Translations under genes and position numbers: made by a program | Notes under the pieces: generated by a model | Database searches by the model: none | The model's input: the letters and a program-made list of their open reading frames with translations, nothing else | Told to the model about the DNA's origin: nothing | Part shown: piece after piece, positions 1 to 9,303 of the stretch | Layout of the letters: each line of letters begins with the position of its first letter | Position numbering within the stretch: position 1 is the stretch's first letter | DNA from: Nitrospira sp. | GTDB taxonomy: Bacteria; Nitrospirota; Nitrospiria; Nitrospirales; Nitrospiraceae | Assembly: GCA_018242665.1 (NCBI GenBank) | Contig: JAFEBL010000003.1 | Coordinates: 1 to 64,000 of the forward strand | Reading direction: 5' to 3' | Length of the DNA: 64,000 nt

Positions 1-100
1 TGATGTTCAGCGGGCCGTCACCCGGCACTTCGGCGACAATCGCGCAAATCTTGGTGGTTCCGATAGCGAGACCGACCAGGAGATGATCCCGCTTAGACAC
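1..100 (-). CDS. ftsA: Cell division protein FtsA, N-terminal fragment cut by window edge
   Basis: Only about 33 N-terminal codons are present (reads SKRDHLLVGLAIGTTKICAI). The stretch LAIGTTKICAIVAEV is the phosphate-1 strand of the actin/Hsp70-fold FtsA, which tethers FtsZ to the membrane. I prefer GTG at 100 because AAGGGGG lies 8 bases upstream. An earlier in-frame GTG at 109 would overlap the ftsQ stop as GTGA. It is the last visible gene of the dcw operon, directly after ftsQ; ftsZ would be expected next, outside the window. Confidence 0.85.
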   Translation of the reverse strand, partial: MSKRDHLLVGLAIGTTKICAIVAEVPGDGPLNI

Positions 101-105
101 TCGGC

Positions 106-975
106 TCACCCCCTTCCCCGAACAATGACGCGGTCGGCAAAGCGAAGATCGATTTCGTTCGCTCTGGCGCCCTCGCCGTCAAAGGCCACATCACGCAGTG
201 CGGGCCGCATTTTCAGAAACCGAGACCATTGCTGATTCATCGACGACTCACTGAACTGAAACGTCACGCCCTGGACCTCGACCACCAGGTTATTCAAATT
301 CCCCACATTGACGTCCGGCCGACCGCCGGTGGTCTGACCCACCATGCGCGCCAGAGCCGCGCCGACTTGCACAGGGCGGCGATCCTCGGCCTTTCCTTGT
401 GCCAGACGTCGCCCATCGACCCCTGACAACATCGGTAACGTCGGGTCATCACTGGACCCGAGATGTGCCAGCAACACACCCTCCGCATCGGTCAAGAGGT
501 TTTCGGCCAACGTGCGCACGACCACCGCCGGCTCGCGCTCGACGATGTCGATATGGATTTCGTGTAACGGCTTTAACACCACGGTGGCATCCTTGATCCA
601 GGGATGGGTTTTCACCCGGTCTGCCAGCCACGTCGGATTGATGGAATACAGCGCGGTATCGGGTTTCAGCGCCAGCCGACCGATCACCTCTTTTCTGGTG
701 ACATGGTGCAGGCCGTTCACGGACACGGATCGCACCAGAAACCATTCCCGCGTGAGCGGTCCCACTTCTCTCGCCAGAACAAACAACCCCGAGCAGCCGC
801 CGACCAACACGGTCACCGTCGCCATCACGCGAAGAGAGATCAGCAAGCCTCTCCCCAATCGTGACCAGTATCCGCCTGCTGCAGCACCACGGCGGCGATC
901 CGGTCCGGATTCCGAACGGGCATTGGCCCGTGGAGTGATTTTGCTCGGTCGCGCCTTGCGCCATTCCAGCGACAT
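106..975 (-). CDS. ftsQ: Cell division protein FtsQ (POTRA domain)
   Basis: 289 residues. A basic cytoplasmic N-terminus (SLEWRKARPSKITPRAN...) is followed by one membrane segment near residues 45-65 (LLISLRVMATVTVLVGGCSG), then a POTRA domain starting FLVRSVSVNGLHHVTRKEV and a beta domain (TLPMLSGVDGR). FtsQ joins FtsL/FtsB in the divisome and the POTRA domain faces the periplasm. I start at ATG 975, two bases after the ddl stop; the longer open frame upstream is antisense-like composition inside ddl. Sequence conservation of the family is low, so position in the operon supports the call. Confidence 0.9.
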   Translation of the reverse strand: MSLEWRKARPSKITPRANARSESGPDRRRGAAAGGYWSRLGRGLLISLRVMATVTVLVGGCSGLFVLAREVGPLTREWFLVRSVSVNGLHHVTRKEVIGRLALKPDTALYSINPTWLADRVKTHPWIKDATVVLKPLHEIHIDIVEREPAVVVRTLAENLLTDAEGVLLAHLGSSDDPTLPMLSGVDGRRLAQGKAEDRRPVQVGAALARMVGQTTGGRPDVNVGNLNNLVVEVQGVTFQFSESSMNQQWSRFLKMRPALRDVAFDGEGARANEIDLRFADRVIVRGRG

Positions 976-977
976 CG

Positions 978-1967
978 CTACCTCACGGCTCGAAACGGTC
1001 CCGCCCCGGCTCGCCGGACCGCAGATTGAAGGATCCGTTCCGTCAACACATCGTAGGACAGACCTGCTTTGCCCGCCGCCATCGGCAACAAACTCGTCTC
1101 GGTCATCCCCGGCACCGTGTTGATTTCCAACACATAGGGCTTGCCCTTGGGGGTGATGCGAAAATCCACCCGCGCGGCCCCGCTGCAGCCCAACGCCTGA
1201 TAGGTCTCCATCGCCAACCGCGTGATCTGCTTGGTGACCGCGGCGGGAAGCGGCGCGGGACACACATACTGCGTCCGGCCCTTCTGATACTTTGCCGAGA
1301 AGTCGTAAAACCCGTCCGGCGCCACAATCTCCACGGCAGGGAGAACCGTTACCACCTCGTTCGCATCGCCCAACAACGAAACCGTCACTTCGTGCCCGGG
1401 AATATAGGCTTCCACCATCGCTTCCGCCTCATACTGATGAGCCGTGCGCAAGGCCTCCTTCCACTGCGAGGGCTTACGGACGATGGTGACCCCGATGGTC
1501 GATCCCTGGCTCGGCGGCTTCACGACCACCGGCAGCTTCAATTTGCAGCCCGTCAGAATACGGTTCAACGTGGGGGCCGTGCCGCGTCGCACGATGGTGC
1601 CGCGCGCCACCGGAATGCCGTGGGCAGCGAGCTCCGTCTTGGTGACCACCTTATGCATGCCGATCGCGCTGGCCCGCACACCTGATCCTGTGTAGGGCAT
1701 CCCCATGGTCTCTAAAAATCCCTGGATGGCGCCGTCTTCCCCGCCAGGTCCGTGTAACGCCAGGAATGCAATTTCGACTCGGTGCTCCTCCAAGGCGGAT
1801 GACAGATTCGAACTGACATCGATGGCCACCGCGTCGTAGCCGGTCCGCACGAGCGAACGATAGACGGCTTCGCCGGTTTTCAGCGACACGTCGCGTTCGG
1901 AGGACTGGCCTCCCATCAACACTCCAATCTTCGAACGAGTCAGCAGCTTCCGTCCCGTCACATCCAC
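978..1967 (-). CDS. ddl: D-alanine--D-alanine ligase
   Basis: 329 residues, ATP-grasp enzyme joining two D-alanines for peptidoglycan. Seen motifs: MGGQSSERDVSLKTG near the N-terminus, LHGPGGEDGAIQGFLE, PYTGSGVRASAIGMHK, the ATP loop KPPSQGSTIGV, and the metal/substrate site VDFRITPKGKPYVLEINTVPGMTETS. Length is normal for the family. It lies 19 bases after murB and 2 bases before ftsQ, so it should be co-transcribed in the dcw operon. Confidence 0.95.
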   Translation of the reverse strand: MDVTGRKLLTRSKIGVLMGGQSSERDVSLKTGEAVYRSLVRTGYDAVAIDVSSNLSSALEEHRVEIAFLALHGPGGEDGAIQGFLETMGMPYTGSGVRASAIGMHKVVTKTELAAHGIPVARGTIVRRGTAPTLNRILTGCKLKLPVVVKPPSQGSTIGVTIVRKPSQWKEALRTAHQYEAEAMVEAYIPGHEVTVSLLGDANEVVTVLPAVEIVAPDGFYDFSAKYQKGRTQYVCPAPLPAAVTKQITRLAMETYQALGCSGAARVDFRITPKGKPYVLEINTVPGMTETSLLPMAAGKAGLSYDVLTERILQSAVRRAGAGPFRAVR

Positions 1968-1986
1968 ATCCTTTCACCGGCCTGCA

Positions 1987-2937
1987 TCAGGCTTGGCCGA
2001 CGACCTTCAACTCCAGTTCCAACGTCACCCCCGTCTGCTTCTTGACCGCCGCACGAACCTTCTTGATTAGGGCCAGGACATCAGCCGCGCGGGCATGGCC
2101 CACGTTCACCATGAAATTCGCGTGCTTTTCGGAAACCTGCGCGTCTCCGACACGGGCCCCCTTGAGACCGGCGGCATCCACCAGGCGGCCGGCCGAATCG
2201 TGCGGAGGATTTTTAAAGACACAGCCGGCGCTCGGCAACGTCAACGGCTGGGTGTTCTTGCGATACTGGAGATAGTCCTTCACGGTCTTTTCGATGCGCC
2301 CATGGTCACCTGGCGTCATCTGCAACCACACACCGGCCACGATGCCGCGCGGCAGATGGGCACGTCGATAGCTGAAGGGAATCTCGCTGGCGGGAATATC
2401 CACGACCTGGCCCCGCACGTTCACCATGCGCACGGCCGTAAGTGCGTCTTTCATTTCCCCCAACCGCGTCCCTGCGTTCATGACCACACAACCGGCCACC
2501 GTGCCGGGAATACCGGCGCCCCACTCCAATCCGCTCAGGGATCGGCGAATCGCATATCCGATTAACGTCGGCATGCCCACGCCCCCATCCGCATACAGCA
2601 CATGCCCTGGCTCCTGACGAATATTCTTGAGTTGCCGGAGGCTGACCACGATGCCGCGGATCCCGCCGTCACGAACGAGCAGATTCGTCCCACCCACGAC
2701 GAACACCGGGAGGCGTTCGGCCCGAGCCTTCGCCACCACCCGGCACAGGTCATCCACATCGAGCGGCTCCACCAGGACTTCGGCCGGTCCCCCGATGCGG
2801 AACGACGTATAGGATTGCAACGAGGCCTGATGCGTGATCGTTCCACGGACTCCCTCAAGGATGTGCATCCAATCTTGCTTCGTTCTGGCCGGTCGTTCCG
2901 TGCGCGCCACACGTCTGCTCGCCTTCCGTGTCACCAC
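1987..2937 (-). CDS. murB: UDP-N-acetylenolpyruvoylglucosamine reductase MurB
   Basis: FAD enzyme reducing UDP-GlcNAc-enolpyruvate to UDP-MurNAc. Motifs: YTSFRIGGPAEVLVEP, VGGTNLLVRDGGIRGIVVSL, GAGIPGTVAGCVVMNAG, FSYRRAHLP and PSAGCVFKNP, where Cys stands at the position that is Ser in E. coli-type enzymes. The start is uncertain. GTG at 2937 lies 4 bases after the murC stop, which fits the tight packing of the operon; ATG at 2868 would give a shorter product beginning MHILEGVRG. Neither has a convincing Shine-Dalgarno sequence. Confidence 0.9.
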   Translation of the reverse strand: MVTRKASRRVARTERPARTKQDWMHILEGVRGTITHQASLQSYTSFRIGGPAEVLVEPLDVDDLCRVVAKARAERLPVFVVGGTNLLVRDGGIRGIVVSLRQLKNIRQEPGHVLYADGGVGMPTLIGYAIRRSLSGLEWGAGIPGTVAGCVVMNAGTRLGEMKDALTAVRMVNVRGQVVDIPASEIPFSYRRAHLPRGIVAGVWLQMTPGDHGRIEKTVKDYLQYRKNTQPLTLPSAGCVFKNPPHDSAGRLVDAAGLKGARVGDAQVSEKHANFMVNVGHARAADVLALIKKVRAAVKKQTGVTLELELKVVGQA

Positions 2938-2941
2938 CGCG

Positions 2942-4324
2942 TCACGCAGGCAGCCGGTCGAGAATCGCCAGCCCCGCTTTCCAGATATCCCCTGCACCGA
3001 GCGTGATCACGAGATCCCCGGCCTTCAATGTCGGCAACACCTGATCGGCAATCGCGTCCTTCCTCTCCACAAACGTGGCCGAGGGATGACCGGTCGCCTT
3101 CACCGCTTCGACCAGTTTCGCGCCGGAGACACCCGGAATCGGCTGCTCGCCAGCGGCATAAATCTCCGTCATAAACAGCGCATCGGCCTGATCAAACGCA
3201 TGCGAAAATTCTTGAATCAGATCGCGTGACCGGCTGTAGCGATGCGGTTGGAACAACACGACCACCCGGCGGTCCCAACCCTGTTTCGCGGCGGCGATGG
3301 TCGCCCGCACTTCGGTCGGATGGTGGCCATAGTCGTCCACCACCATGATCCCGGCCTTCTCCCCGCGCAGATGAAACCGGCGTTCAACGCCGCTGAACGC
3401 CGCCAAACCCTTGCGGATGAGGTCCACTGGGATATCCAATTCCAGACCGATCGCAATCGCCACCAACGAGTTGGACACGTTGTGAATGCCGGGAATACTG
3501 AGCCGGAATGGACCCAGGTTGCGGCCGCGGAAGAACACGCGAAACTCCGAGCCCCACTGCCGCAGCGAGATGTCGGTCGCGCGGAAATCCGGCACGTGAT
3601 CAGAATATTCGTTCAAGCCGTAGGTCTGGTACCGCTTGACCACGCGCGGCAACAGGTTGCGCAAGCGTTCATCATCGGAACAGAGCACGGCCAGCCCGTA
3701 AAACGGCACCTTATTCACAAATTCGAGGAAGCTGTCGTGGATCCGCTCCATGCTACCGTAATGGTCCAGATGCTCGCGATCGAGATTCGTCACCGCCGCG
3801 ATCGTCGGCGCCAACCGCAGGAAGGACCCGTCGCTTTCGTCCGCCTCGGCAATGAGCAAATCGCCACGCCCCAGTCGGGCATGACTCCCGAGCGCATTCA
3901 CTTTTCCGCCAATCACCATGGTGGGGTCCAACCCGCCCTGAGCCAGCACATTGGCCACCATCGACGTGGTGGTCGTTTTGCCGTGCGCGCCGGCAATGGC
4001 GACTCCAAACTTCAGACGCATCAACTCCGCCAACATCTCCGCGCGGGGAATAACCGGGATCTGCCGGGCCTTCGCCGCGACGACTTCGGGATTGGTTGCC
4101 GCCACCGCGGAGGAAATCACCACCACCTGCGCCTCGCCGATATTGGCTTCGTGGTGCCCGATGGCAATCCGTCCGCCCAACTCTTCCAGCCGTCGCGTGG
4201 TTTCGGACTGACTGAGATCCGACCCGCTGACTTTGTAGCCGAGCGTCAATAACACCTCGGCGATGCCGCTCATCCCAGATCCGCCGATTCCCACCAGATG
4301 AATATGTTGTGTCTTTCTGAACAT
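2942..4324 (-). CDS. murC: UDP-N-acetylmuramate--L-alanine ligase MurC
   Basis: 460 residues, Mur ligase adding L-Ala to UDP-MurNAc. The N-terminal Rossmann domain opens with HIHLVGIGGSGMSGIAEVLL. The ATP P-loop is GAHGKTTTTSM, the central domain has EADESDGSFL and DREHLDHYGS, and the C-terminal domain has DDYGHHPTEV and QPHRYSR. I start at ATG 4324 (MFRKTQHIHLVG), the usual MurC N-terminus. The longer open frame overlaps murG and has atypical Arg/Gln-rich composition. Confidence 0.94.
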   Translation of the reverse strand: MFRKTQHIHLVGIGGSGMSGIAEVLLTLGYKVSGSDLSQSETTRRLEELGGRIAIGHHEANIGEAQVVVISSAVAATNPEVVAAKARQIPVIPRAEMLAELMRLKFGVAIAGAHGKTTTTSMVANVLAQGGLDPTMVIGGKVNALGSHARLGRGDLLIAEADESDGSFLRLAPTIAAVTNLDREHLDHYGSMERIHDSFLEFVNKVPFYGLAVLCSDDERLRNLLPRVVKRYQTYGLNEYSDHVPDFRATDISLRQWGSEFRVFFRGRNLGPFRLSIPGIHNVSNSLVAIAIGLELDIPVDLIRKGLAAFSGVERRFHLRGEKAGIMVVDDYGHHPTEVRATIAAAKQGWDRRVVVLFQPHRYSRSRDLIQEFSHAFDQADALFMTEIYAAGEQPIPGVSGAKLVEAVKATGHPSATFVERKDAIADQVLPTLKAGDLVITLGAGDIWKAGLAILDRLPA

Positions 4325-4412
4325 CGCTGTCTGCCTTAGCTCCTGTACGCGAAATGGTCTGTGCGCGCCGCTCCTGTTCTGCTGTGGTTGTGATCGCTGC
4401 CGTTCCCGCTGT

Positions 4413-5528
4413 TCATAGGGCACACGCGCTTCCGCTGGCCTCATGGCGCCTCCTCATGACCTCGTAGCATTCCCGCACGATGGCCTCCGCCGCATCGCTG
4501 CGCCGCATATTCCAGCTCTGTCGGCTCATGGTCTGCAGGCGATCTGGCTCGTTGAAGATATCGTTGATGGATGTGGCCAACTTTGCACCGGTCAGCTCCG
4601 CTTGCGGTAACAGCACGGCGCCGCCGGCTTGAGCCATCACTTCTGCATTCCGCAGCTGATGATTGTAGATGGCCGTCGGCAGGGGGATCAGAATAGCGGG
4701 TTTGCCACAGACCGTGAGCTCGGCAATGGTCATCGCGCCGGCGCGTGCCACGACCAAGTCCGCTTCGCGAAGCACGGCAGGCATATCGTAGAGAAAGGGC
4801 ACCACCTGCGCAGACATTCTCGCCTGCTCATAGGCCGCGACCACTCTGGCATGATCCGCTTCACCCGTTTGATGGGTAATCGTCAGACGTCCCTTCAGCG
4901 CGCCGAGGAGCGGCAACGCGTCGATGACCGCGGAGTTAATGGCCTTGGCCCCCTGGCTACCGCCGAAAATCAACAGATGCCACGCGCTTCCGTCCGTGGC
5001 GGCACCGGACGCGGAAGATTCTAAAAAAGCTCGGCGCACGGGATTGCCGACCACACTCGTCTTTCGACGATCGAACCATTGCACCGTCGATTCGAATGCC
5101 AGAAAAATTCGGCGCACGAGCGGCGCAACGGCTTTGTTCGCCATACCCGGATAGGCATTTGGCTCTAAAATCACTCCAGGGATGCGACGCAGAAACGCCG
5201 CGAGCAGCATGGCCGGACTGGTATACCCGCCGACCCCGAACACCAAATCCGCCCCCTGCTGTTTGAGGACACGCAGCGATTGCCACAAGCTGACCGGCAG
5301 GGTGAACACGGCCTTTATCATCTCGAGCGGGCTTTTGCCCATCAGTGGATTCGCCGTGATGCACTGTAAGGGAAACCCTTCATGCGCCAACACCTTGCGC
5401 TCGATCCCGCGCCTCGTTCCGACGAACAGGATGCGCGTGGAAGGATCACGCCGGACAAACTCCCGTGCCACGGCAATCGCCGGATACAGATGGCCGCCAG
5501 TGCCGCCGGCTGCAATCACAATGGTCAT
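4413..5528 (-). CDS. murG: Lipid II synthase MurG (GT28 N-acetylglucosaminyltransferase)
   Basis: 371 residues. Transfers GlcNAc from UDP-GlcNAc to lipid I on the inner membrane face. Diagnostic motifs are AAGGTGGHLYPAIAVA at the N-terminus, GVGGYTSPAMLLAA, the second glycine loop FGGSQGAKAINSAV, and the UDP-binding part ARAGAMTIAEL. The start ATG overlaps the ftsW stop by four bases (ATGA, 5525-5528), so translational coupling is likely. An 88-base gap separates it from murC. Confidence 0.95.
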   Translation of the reverse strand: MTIVIAAGGTGGHLYPAIAVAREFVRRDPSTRILFVGTRRGIERKVLAHEGFPLQCITANPLMGKSPLEMIKAVFTLPVSLWQSLRVLKQQGADLVFGVGGYTSPAMLLAAFLRRIPGVILEPNAYPGMANKAVAPLVRRIFLAFESTVQWFDRRKTSVVGNPVRRAFLESSASGAATDGSAWHLLIFGGSQGAKAINSAVIDALPLLGALKGRLTITHQTGEADHARVVAAYEQARMSAQVVPFLYDMPAVLREADLVVARAGAMTIAELTVCGKPAILIPLPTAIYNHQLRNAEVMAQAGGAVLLPQAELTGAKLATSINDIFNEPDRLQTMSRQSWNMRRSDAAEAIVRECYEVMRRRHEASGSACAL

Positions 5529-6733
5529 TCCGTCACCACGCCCCGCTTCCGCACAGCGCGGGGAGGGCTGCCCTCCTTCCCCCCCTGCCGGTCCCGAGAA
5601 ATACTCAACAGGATACCCACGCCGAACAGATTGGCCAACAACGATGACCCGCCATAACTCACGAAGGGCAGAGTCAGCCCCTTGGTGGGCAGGAGCCCCG
5701 TCACGACGCCGGCGTTGACCAACGCCTGCATGCCGATCAACATCGTAATGCCCATCGCCAGATGGCGGCCGAAGGGGTGACGCGCACGGCCTGCGACTTG
5801 AAACCCCTTGATGACAAACAGACCGAACAGCAGCACGATCGTGACGGTCCCCAGCAGCCCCAACTCCTCGCCGACCAGGGCCAGCACAAAATCGGTATGC
5901 GCTTCCGGCAGGAAAAAGAGCTTCTGTTTACCTTCCCCCAACCCCACCCCGAAGGAACCGCCGCTTCCGAGCGCCAAAAAGGACTGCGTGATCTGAAAGC
6001 CCGCGCCGGAGGGATCCTTCGTGGGGTCCAAAAACATCAGAAATCGTTTCCACCGGTACGGCGACGTCAGGATGAGTGCGGCGACTCCGGTCAGAGCACA
6101 CAAAGACAAGATGGCGAGGTGTTTGATGCGCGCCCCAGCCAGGAACAGCAGTGTCGCCACCACGAGTCCCATCACCACCACCGTGCCCAGATCCGGTTCC
6201 AGCAGCACCAGTCCGCTCAGCAGGCCGATGACGATTAACGGTGGCAGCAAGCCCCGCGCGAACTGGGTAATCTGATCTTGCTTCTTGGTCAGATAGGCCG
6301 CGGCATAGATCACCGCCACAAATTTCGCGATCTCGGCCGGCTGGATGTTGATCGGCCCCAGGTGCAGCCACCGGCGTGCCCCCTTGGCCACATTCCCGAG
6401 CGACGGAATCAGCACCATCACCAGCAACAGGGTGGCTCCGCAGAGCAAGGGAATCGCTAGCTTCTTCCAGATCGTGTAGTCGATCCGCGAGATCCCGTGC
6501 ATGACCAACAGGCCGACGGCCAGCCACGCCACCTGACGCTTGAGGAAATACCAGGGATCGTGGAACCGGTTGCCCGCCACCACGGCACTGGCGCTGAACA
6601 CCATCACCACACCAATCAGCGTGAGCGCCAAGGTCACGGCCAGGAGCGCCGGATCCACCGGTACGCGCTTGGACGTCCGCTGGCTCGACGTCGACCAGGG
6701 CAACATCAGTGTGCCGAGTGCATGCTGTCCCAT
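5525..6733 (-). CDS. ftsW: Peptidoglycan glycosyltransferase FtsW (SEDS family)
   Basis: 402 residues with about ten hydrophobic segments from residue 26 on. SEDS features: VMVFSASAV in TM1, GARRWLHLGPINIQPAEIAKF, QITQSFLALGSGGSFGVGLG and the periplasmic loop LPEAHTDFVLALVGEELGL. It polymerises lipid II at the septum with FtsI. Its place between murD and murG fits FtsW rather than RodA. The start could also be Met10 (6706); neither has a clear ribosome site. Confidence 0.93.
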   Translation of the reverse strand: MGQHALGTLMLPWSTSSQRTSKRVPVDPALLAVTLALTLIGVVMVFSASAVVAGNRFHDPWYFLKRQVAWLAVGLLVMHGISRIDYTIWKKLAIPLLCGATLLLVMVLIPSLGNVAKGARRWLHLGPINIQPAEIAKFVAVIYAAAYLTKKQDQITQFARGLLPPLIVIGLLSGLVLLEPDLGTVVVMGLVVATLLFLAGARIKHLAILSLCALTGVAALILTSPYRWKRFLMFLDPTKDPSGAGFQITQSFLALGSGGSFGVGLGEGKQKLFFLPEAHTDFVLALVGEELGLLGTVTIVLLFGLFVIKGFQVAGRARHPFGRHLAMGITMLIGMQALVNAGVVTGLLPTKGLTLPFVSYGGSSLLANLFGVGILLSISRDRQGGKEGSPPRAVRKRGVVTE

Positions 6734-6766
6734 CGTGATGCTGTCATTCCTCCGTGCACGACCGGC

Positions 6767-8161
6767 TCATGCCGGAAGCGCCTGGACTAACGCTTTGAAT
6801 TGACGACCCCGATCCTGGTAATCCGCGAACATGTCGAAACTGGCGCAGGCCGGTGAGAGTAAGACCACCTCACCGGGCTGCGCCTCGCGAGCAGCAAGCT
6901 CCACGGCATCGCGGAGGGTCGCTGCAGGACGACACCGGTCGAAATTCCCCATCGCCGCTTGAATGCGGCCCGCCGCTTCCCCGATCAAAATCAGTCCCTT
7001 CACGCGCTCCCGGACAGCTCCCTCCAGGCGAGAAAAATCTCCCCCCTTGTCGCGGCCACCGGCGATCAACCAGATGGGTTGCTCGATCCCTTCCAGCGCC
7101 TTCAGCACCGCATCGACGTTTGTCCCTTTCGAATCATTGACGAACCGGACGCCGCGGCGCTCGCGCACCACTTCCAGGGCATGCTCCAATCCCGGAAACG
7201 ACCGGAGCACGGCACGGATCGCCTCGATGGAGCACCCGCACAGCAGGCCGTAGGTCACAGCAGCCATCACATTCTCGACATTGTGGAGGCCGATCAGCCG
7301 CATGTCGCTTCGGCGACAAATTTCTTCACGCTGCCCACGCACCGTCGTCACAATCAGATCGCCGTCCAGGACCGTGGCACCCGCTACGCCCGACACGGGT
7401 GCGCCACCGCGGCTGAATCCGATGACCGTTCCCTTGGTGCGCCCACGAAGCGACGCGACACGCGGATCGTCGAGATTGAACAGGGAATAGTCGCCGGCGG
7501 TTTGATGGGCGAAAATCCTCGCCTTGGCGGCCACATAGTCGTCCACCGAGGCATACCGGTCCATATGATCCAGAGTCACATTCAGAATCGACGCGACCCA
7601 GGGATGAAACTGTTCGGTTGTTTCAAGCTGAAAACTGGACACCTCGAACACCGCATACTCGTAGGGGGCGGGACTTCCCGGTTTCGCCTGCACGAAGGCC
7701 AGCGCGGCTTCGCTGGCGGCAATGCCAAGATTGCCGCCCACAAAGGCACGTTTCCCGCTCTCCTGGAGAAACTTGCCGATCAAGGTAACAGTCGTGCTTT
7801 TGCCGTTGGTGCCGGTCACGGCCACGATGGGCACGGTCACAAAGCGGGAGGCCAATTCCAGTTCCCCGATCACTCGAACACCTCTGGCCCGCACGCGATT
7901 GAGCGCGTCGAGTTGCGTGGGCACCCCCGGACTGATCACGACGAGATCCACGCCTTCCAATGCGGATTCATACTGCGCACCCACCCGTACGGCGATACCA
8001 GACTGATCCAGTTGCGGAAGGATCGCGCGTAACTCTTCCGGCTCTTTCCGGTCGGCCACGGTCACCCGAGCGCCGAGATGCTGTAACAATCGCGCCGCGC
8101 CGACCCCGCTCCTGGCTAATCCGACCACCGTCACCTGGAGATCTTTGACGTTCATCGCCAC
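6767..8161 (-). CDS. murD: UDP-N-acetylmuramoylalanine--D-glutamate ligase MurD
   Basis: 464 residues, Mur ligase adding D-Glu. N-terminal [20 protein letters not shown] loop [23 protein letters not shown]-type segment [27 protein letters not shown], and C-terminal [17 protein letters not shown] and [11 protein letters not shown] are all present. It starts 4 bases after the mraY stop. Start is ATG 8161 or the second Met at 8155. Confidence 0.95.
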   Translation of the reverse strand: MAMNVKDLQVTVVGLARSGVGAARLLQHLGARVTVADRKEPEELRAILPQLDQSGIAVRVGAQYESALEGVDLVVISPGVPTQLDALNRVRARGVRVIGELELASRFVTVPIVAVTGTNGKSTTVTLIGKFLQESGKRAFVGGNLGIAASEAALAFVQAKPGSPAPYEYAVFEVSSFQLETTEQFHPWVASILNVTLDHMDRYASVDDYVAAKARIFAHQTAGDYSLFNLDDPRVASLRGRTKGTVIGFSRGGAPVSGVAGATVLDGDLIVTTVRGQREEICRRSDMRLIGLHNVENVMAAVTYGLLCGCSIEAIRAVLRSFPGLEHALEVVRERRGVRFVNDSKGTNVDAVLKALEGIEQPIWLIAGGRDKGGDFSRLEGAVRERVKGLILIGEAAGRIQAAMGNFDRCRPAATLRDAVELAAREAQPGEVVLLSPACASFDMFADYQDRGRQFKALVQALPA

Positions 8162-8165
8162 AGTC

Positions 8166-9242
8166 CTAACGGAGTTTCAGCGTGCTCAAGCTGAGCAGCG
8201 CAAGCAAAATCGCAATGATCCACAGACGCACCACCACCTTCGGTTCGTCCCATCCCTTCATCTCAAAATGATGATGAATCGGAGCCATATTGAAGATTCG
8301 CTTTCCACGCAATTTGTACGAGCCGACCTGCAGGATGACGGAGAGCGCTTCAATGACGAAGACGCCGCCGACGAGCAGCAACAGGAGCTCGTGCTTACTG
8401 ATCACCGCCACGGTACCGAGCGCCGCGCCAAGAGGAAGCGAACCCACGTCACCCATGAATACGGAGGCCGGATAGGTGTTGAACCAGAGAAATCCCAAAC
8501 TCGACCCCAGAATCGCTCCGGTAAATATCGCGATCTCCCCTGCACCTTCGATGTAGGGGATGAGCAGATACTCAGCCATGACGCGATTCCCTGTGACATA
8601 GGCGACGATCGTATACGCCAGGGAGGCGATCATGACGGGACCGATGGCCAGGCCGTCGAGTCCATCGGTCAAATTGACGGCATTGGAGCTGCCGACGATG
8701 ACCAGAATGACGAACACGATATAGAACCAGCCCAGGTCGGGCGTAAAGTATTTGAAGAACGGCACGCTGAGTTTCGTCGTGTAGCTAGGGAGGGTGTAGA
8801 GAAACACGCCGATAGCCAGGGCCACCAGAAACTGGCCGGTAAATTTTTGCGCCGCCGAAAGCCCTTTCGATTGGCGCTTGATGAACTTCAAATAGTCGTC
8901 GGCGAATCCCACGGCGCCGAACCCCACGGTCGCCACCACGACCAGCCACACATACCGATTGGTCATGTCGGCCCAGAGCAGGGTCGATAACACCACGGCG
9001 AAGATGATGAGAATGCCGCCCATCGTCGGCGTCCCGCTCTTGGCCAAATGCCGTTTCGGTCCATCGTCCCGGATTTGCTGTCCGAGCTTGATCTCCTGCA
9101 GCTTCCGAATGACCCATGGGGCCATCACGAACGCGATCAAAAATGCCGTGACCGCGGCGTAGATAATGCGGAAACTCTGGTACCGGAACACGTTGAGAAA
9201 CGAAAACTGTGTGTGAAGTGGATACAGCCAGTTGTATAACAT
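8166..9242 (-). CDS. mraY: Phospho-N-acetylmuramoyl-pentapeptide-transferase MraY
   Basis: 358 residues, polytopic, about ten membrane segments. It makes lipid I from UDP-MurNAc-pentapeptide and undecaprenyl phosphate. Family signatures: [34 protein letters not shown] (catalytic Asp pair), [13 protein letters not shown], and the cytoplasmic [17 protein letters not shown] close to the C-terminus. The N-terminus MLYNWLYPL is typical. A 61-base spacer separates it from murF. Confidence 0.96.
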   Translation of the reverse strand: MLYNWLYPLHTQFSFLNVFRYQSFRIIYAAVTAFLIAFVMAPWVIRKLQEIKLGQQIRDDGPKRHLAKSGTPTMGGILIIFAVVLSTLLWADMTNRYVWLVVVATVGFGAVGFADDYLKFIKRQSKGLSAAQKFTGQFLVALAIGVFLYTLPSYTTKLSVPFFKYFTPDLGWFYIVFVILVIVGSSNAVNLTDGLDGLAIGPVMIASLAYTIVAYVTGNRVMAEYLLIPYIEGAGEIAIFTGAILGSSLGFLWFNTYPASVFMGDVGSLPLGAALGTVAVISKHELLLLLVGGVFVIEALSVILQVGSYKLRGKRIFNMAPIHHHFEMKGWDEPKVVVRLWIIAILLALLSLSTLKLR

Positions 9243-9303
9243 CCTACGGCATCTTTGTTTGCTCTCGAATCAGCGATTCCTCACGGTCTTGTGCCTATTC
9301 CTG

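Noticed and set aside
2042-2275. Plus-strand small frames over murB
   Set aside because: Shadows of murB; no ribosome site and no recognisable protein.
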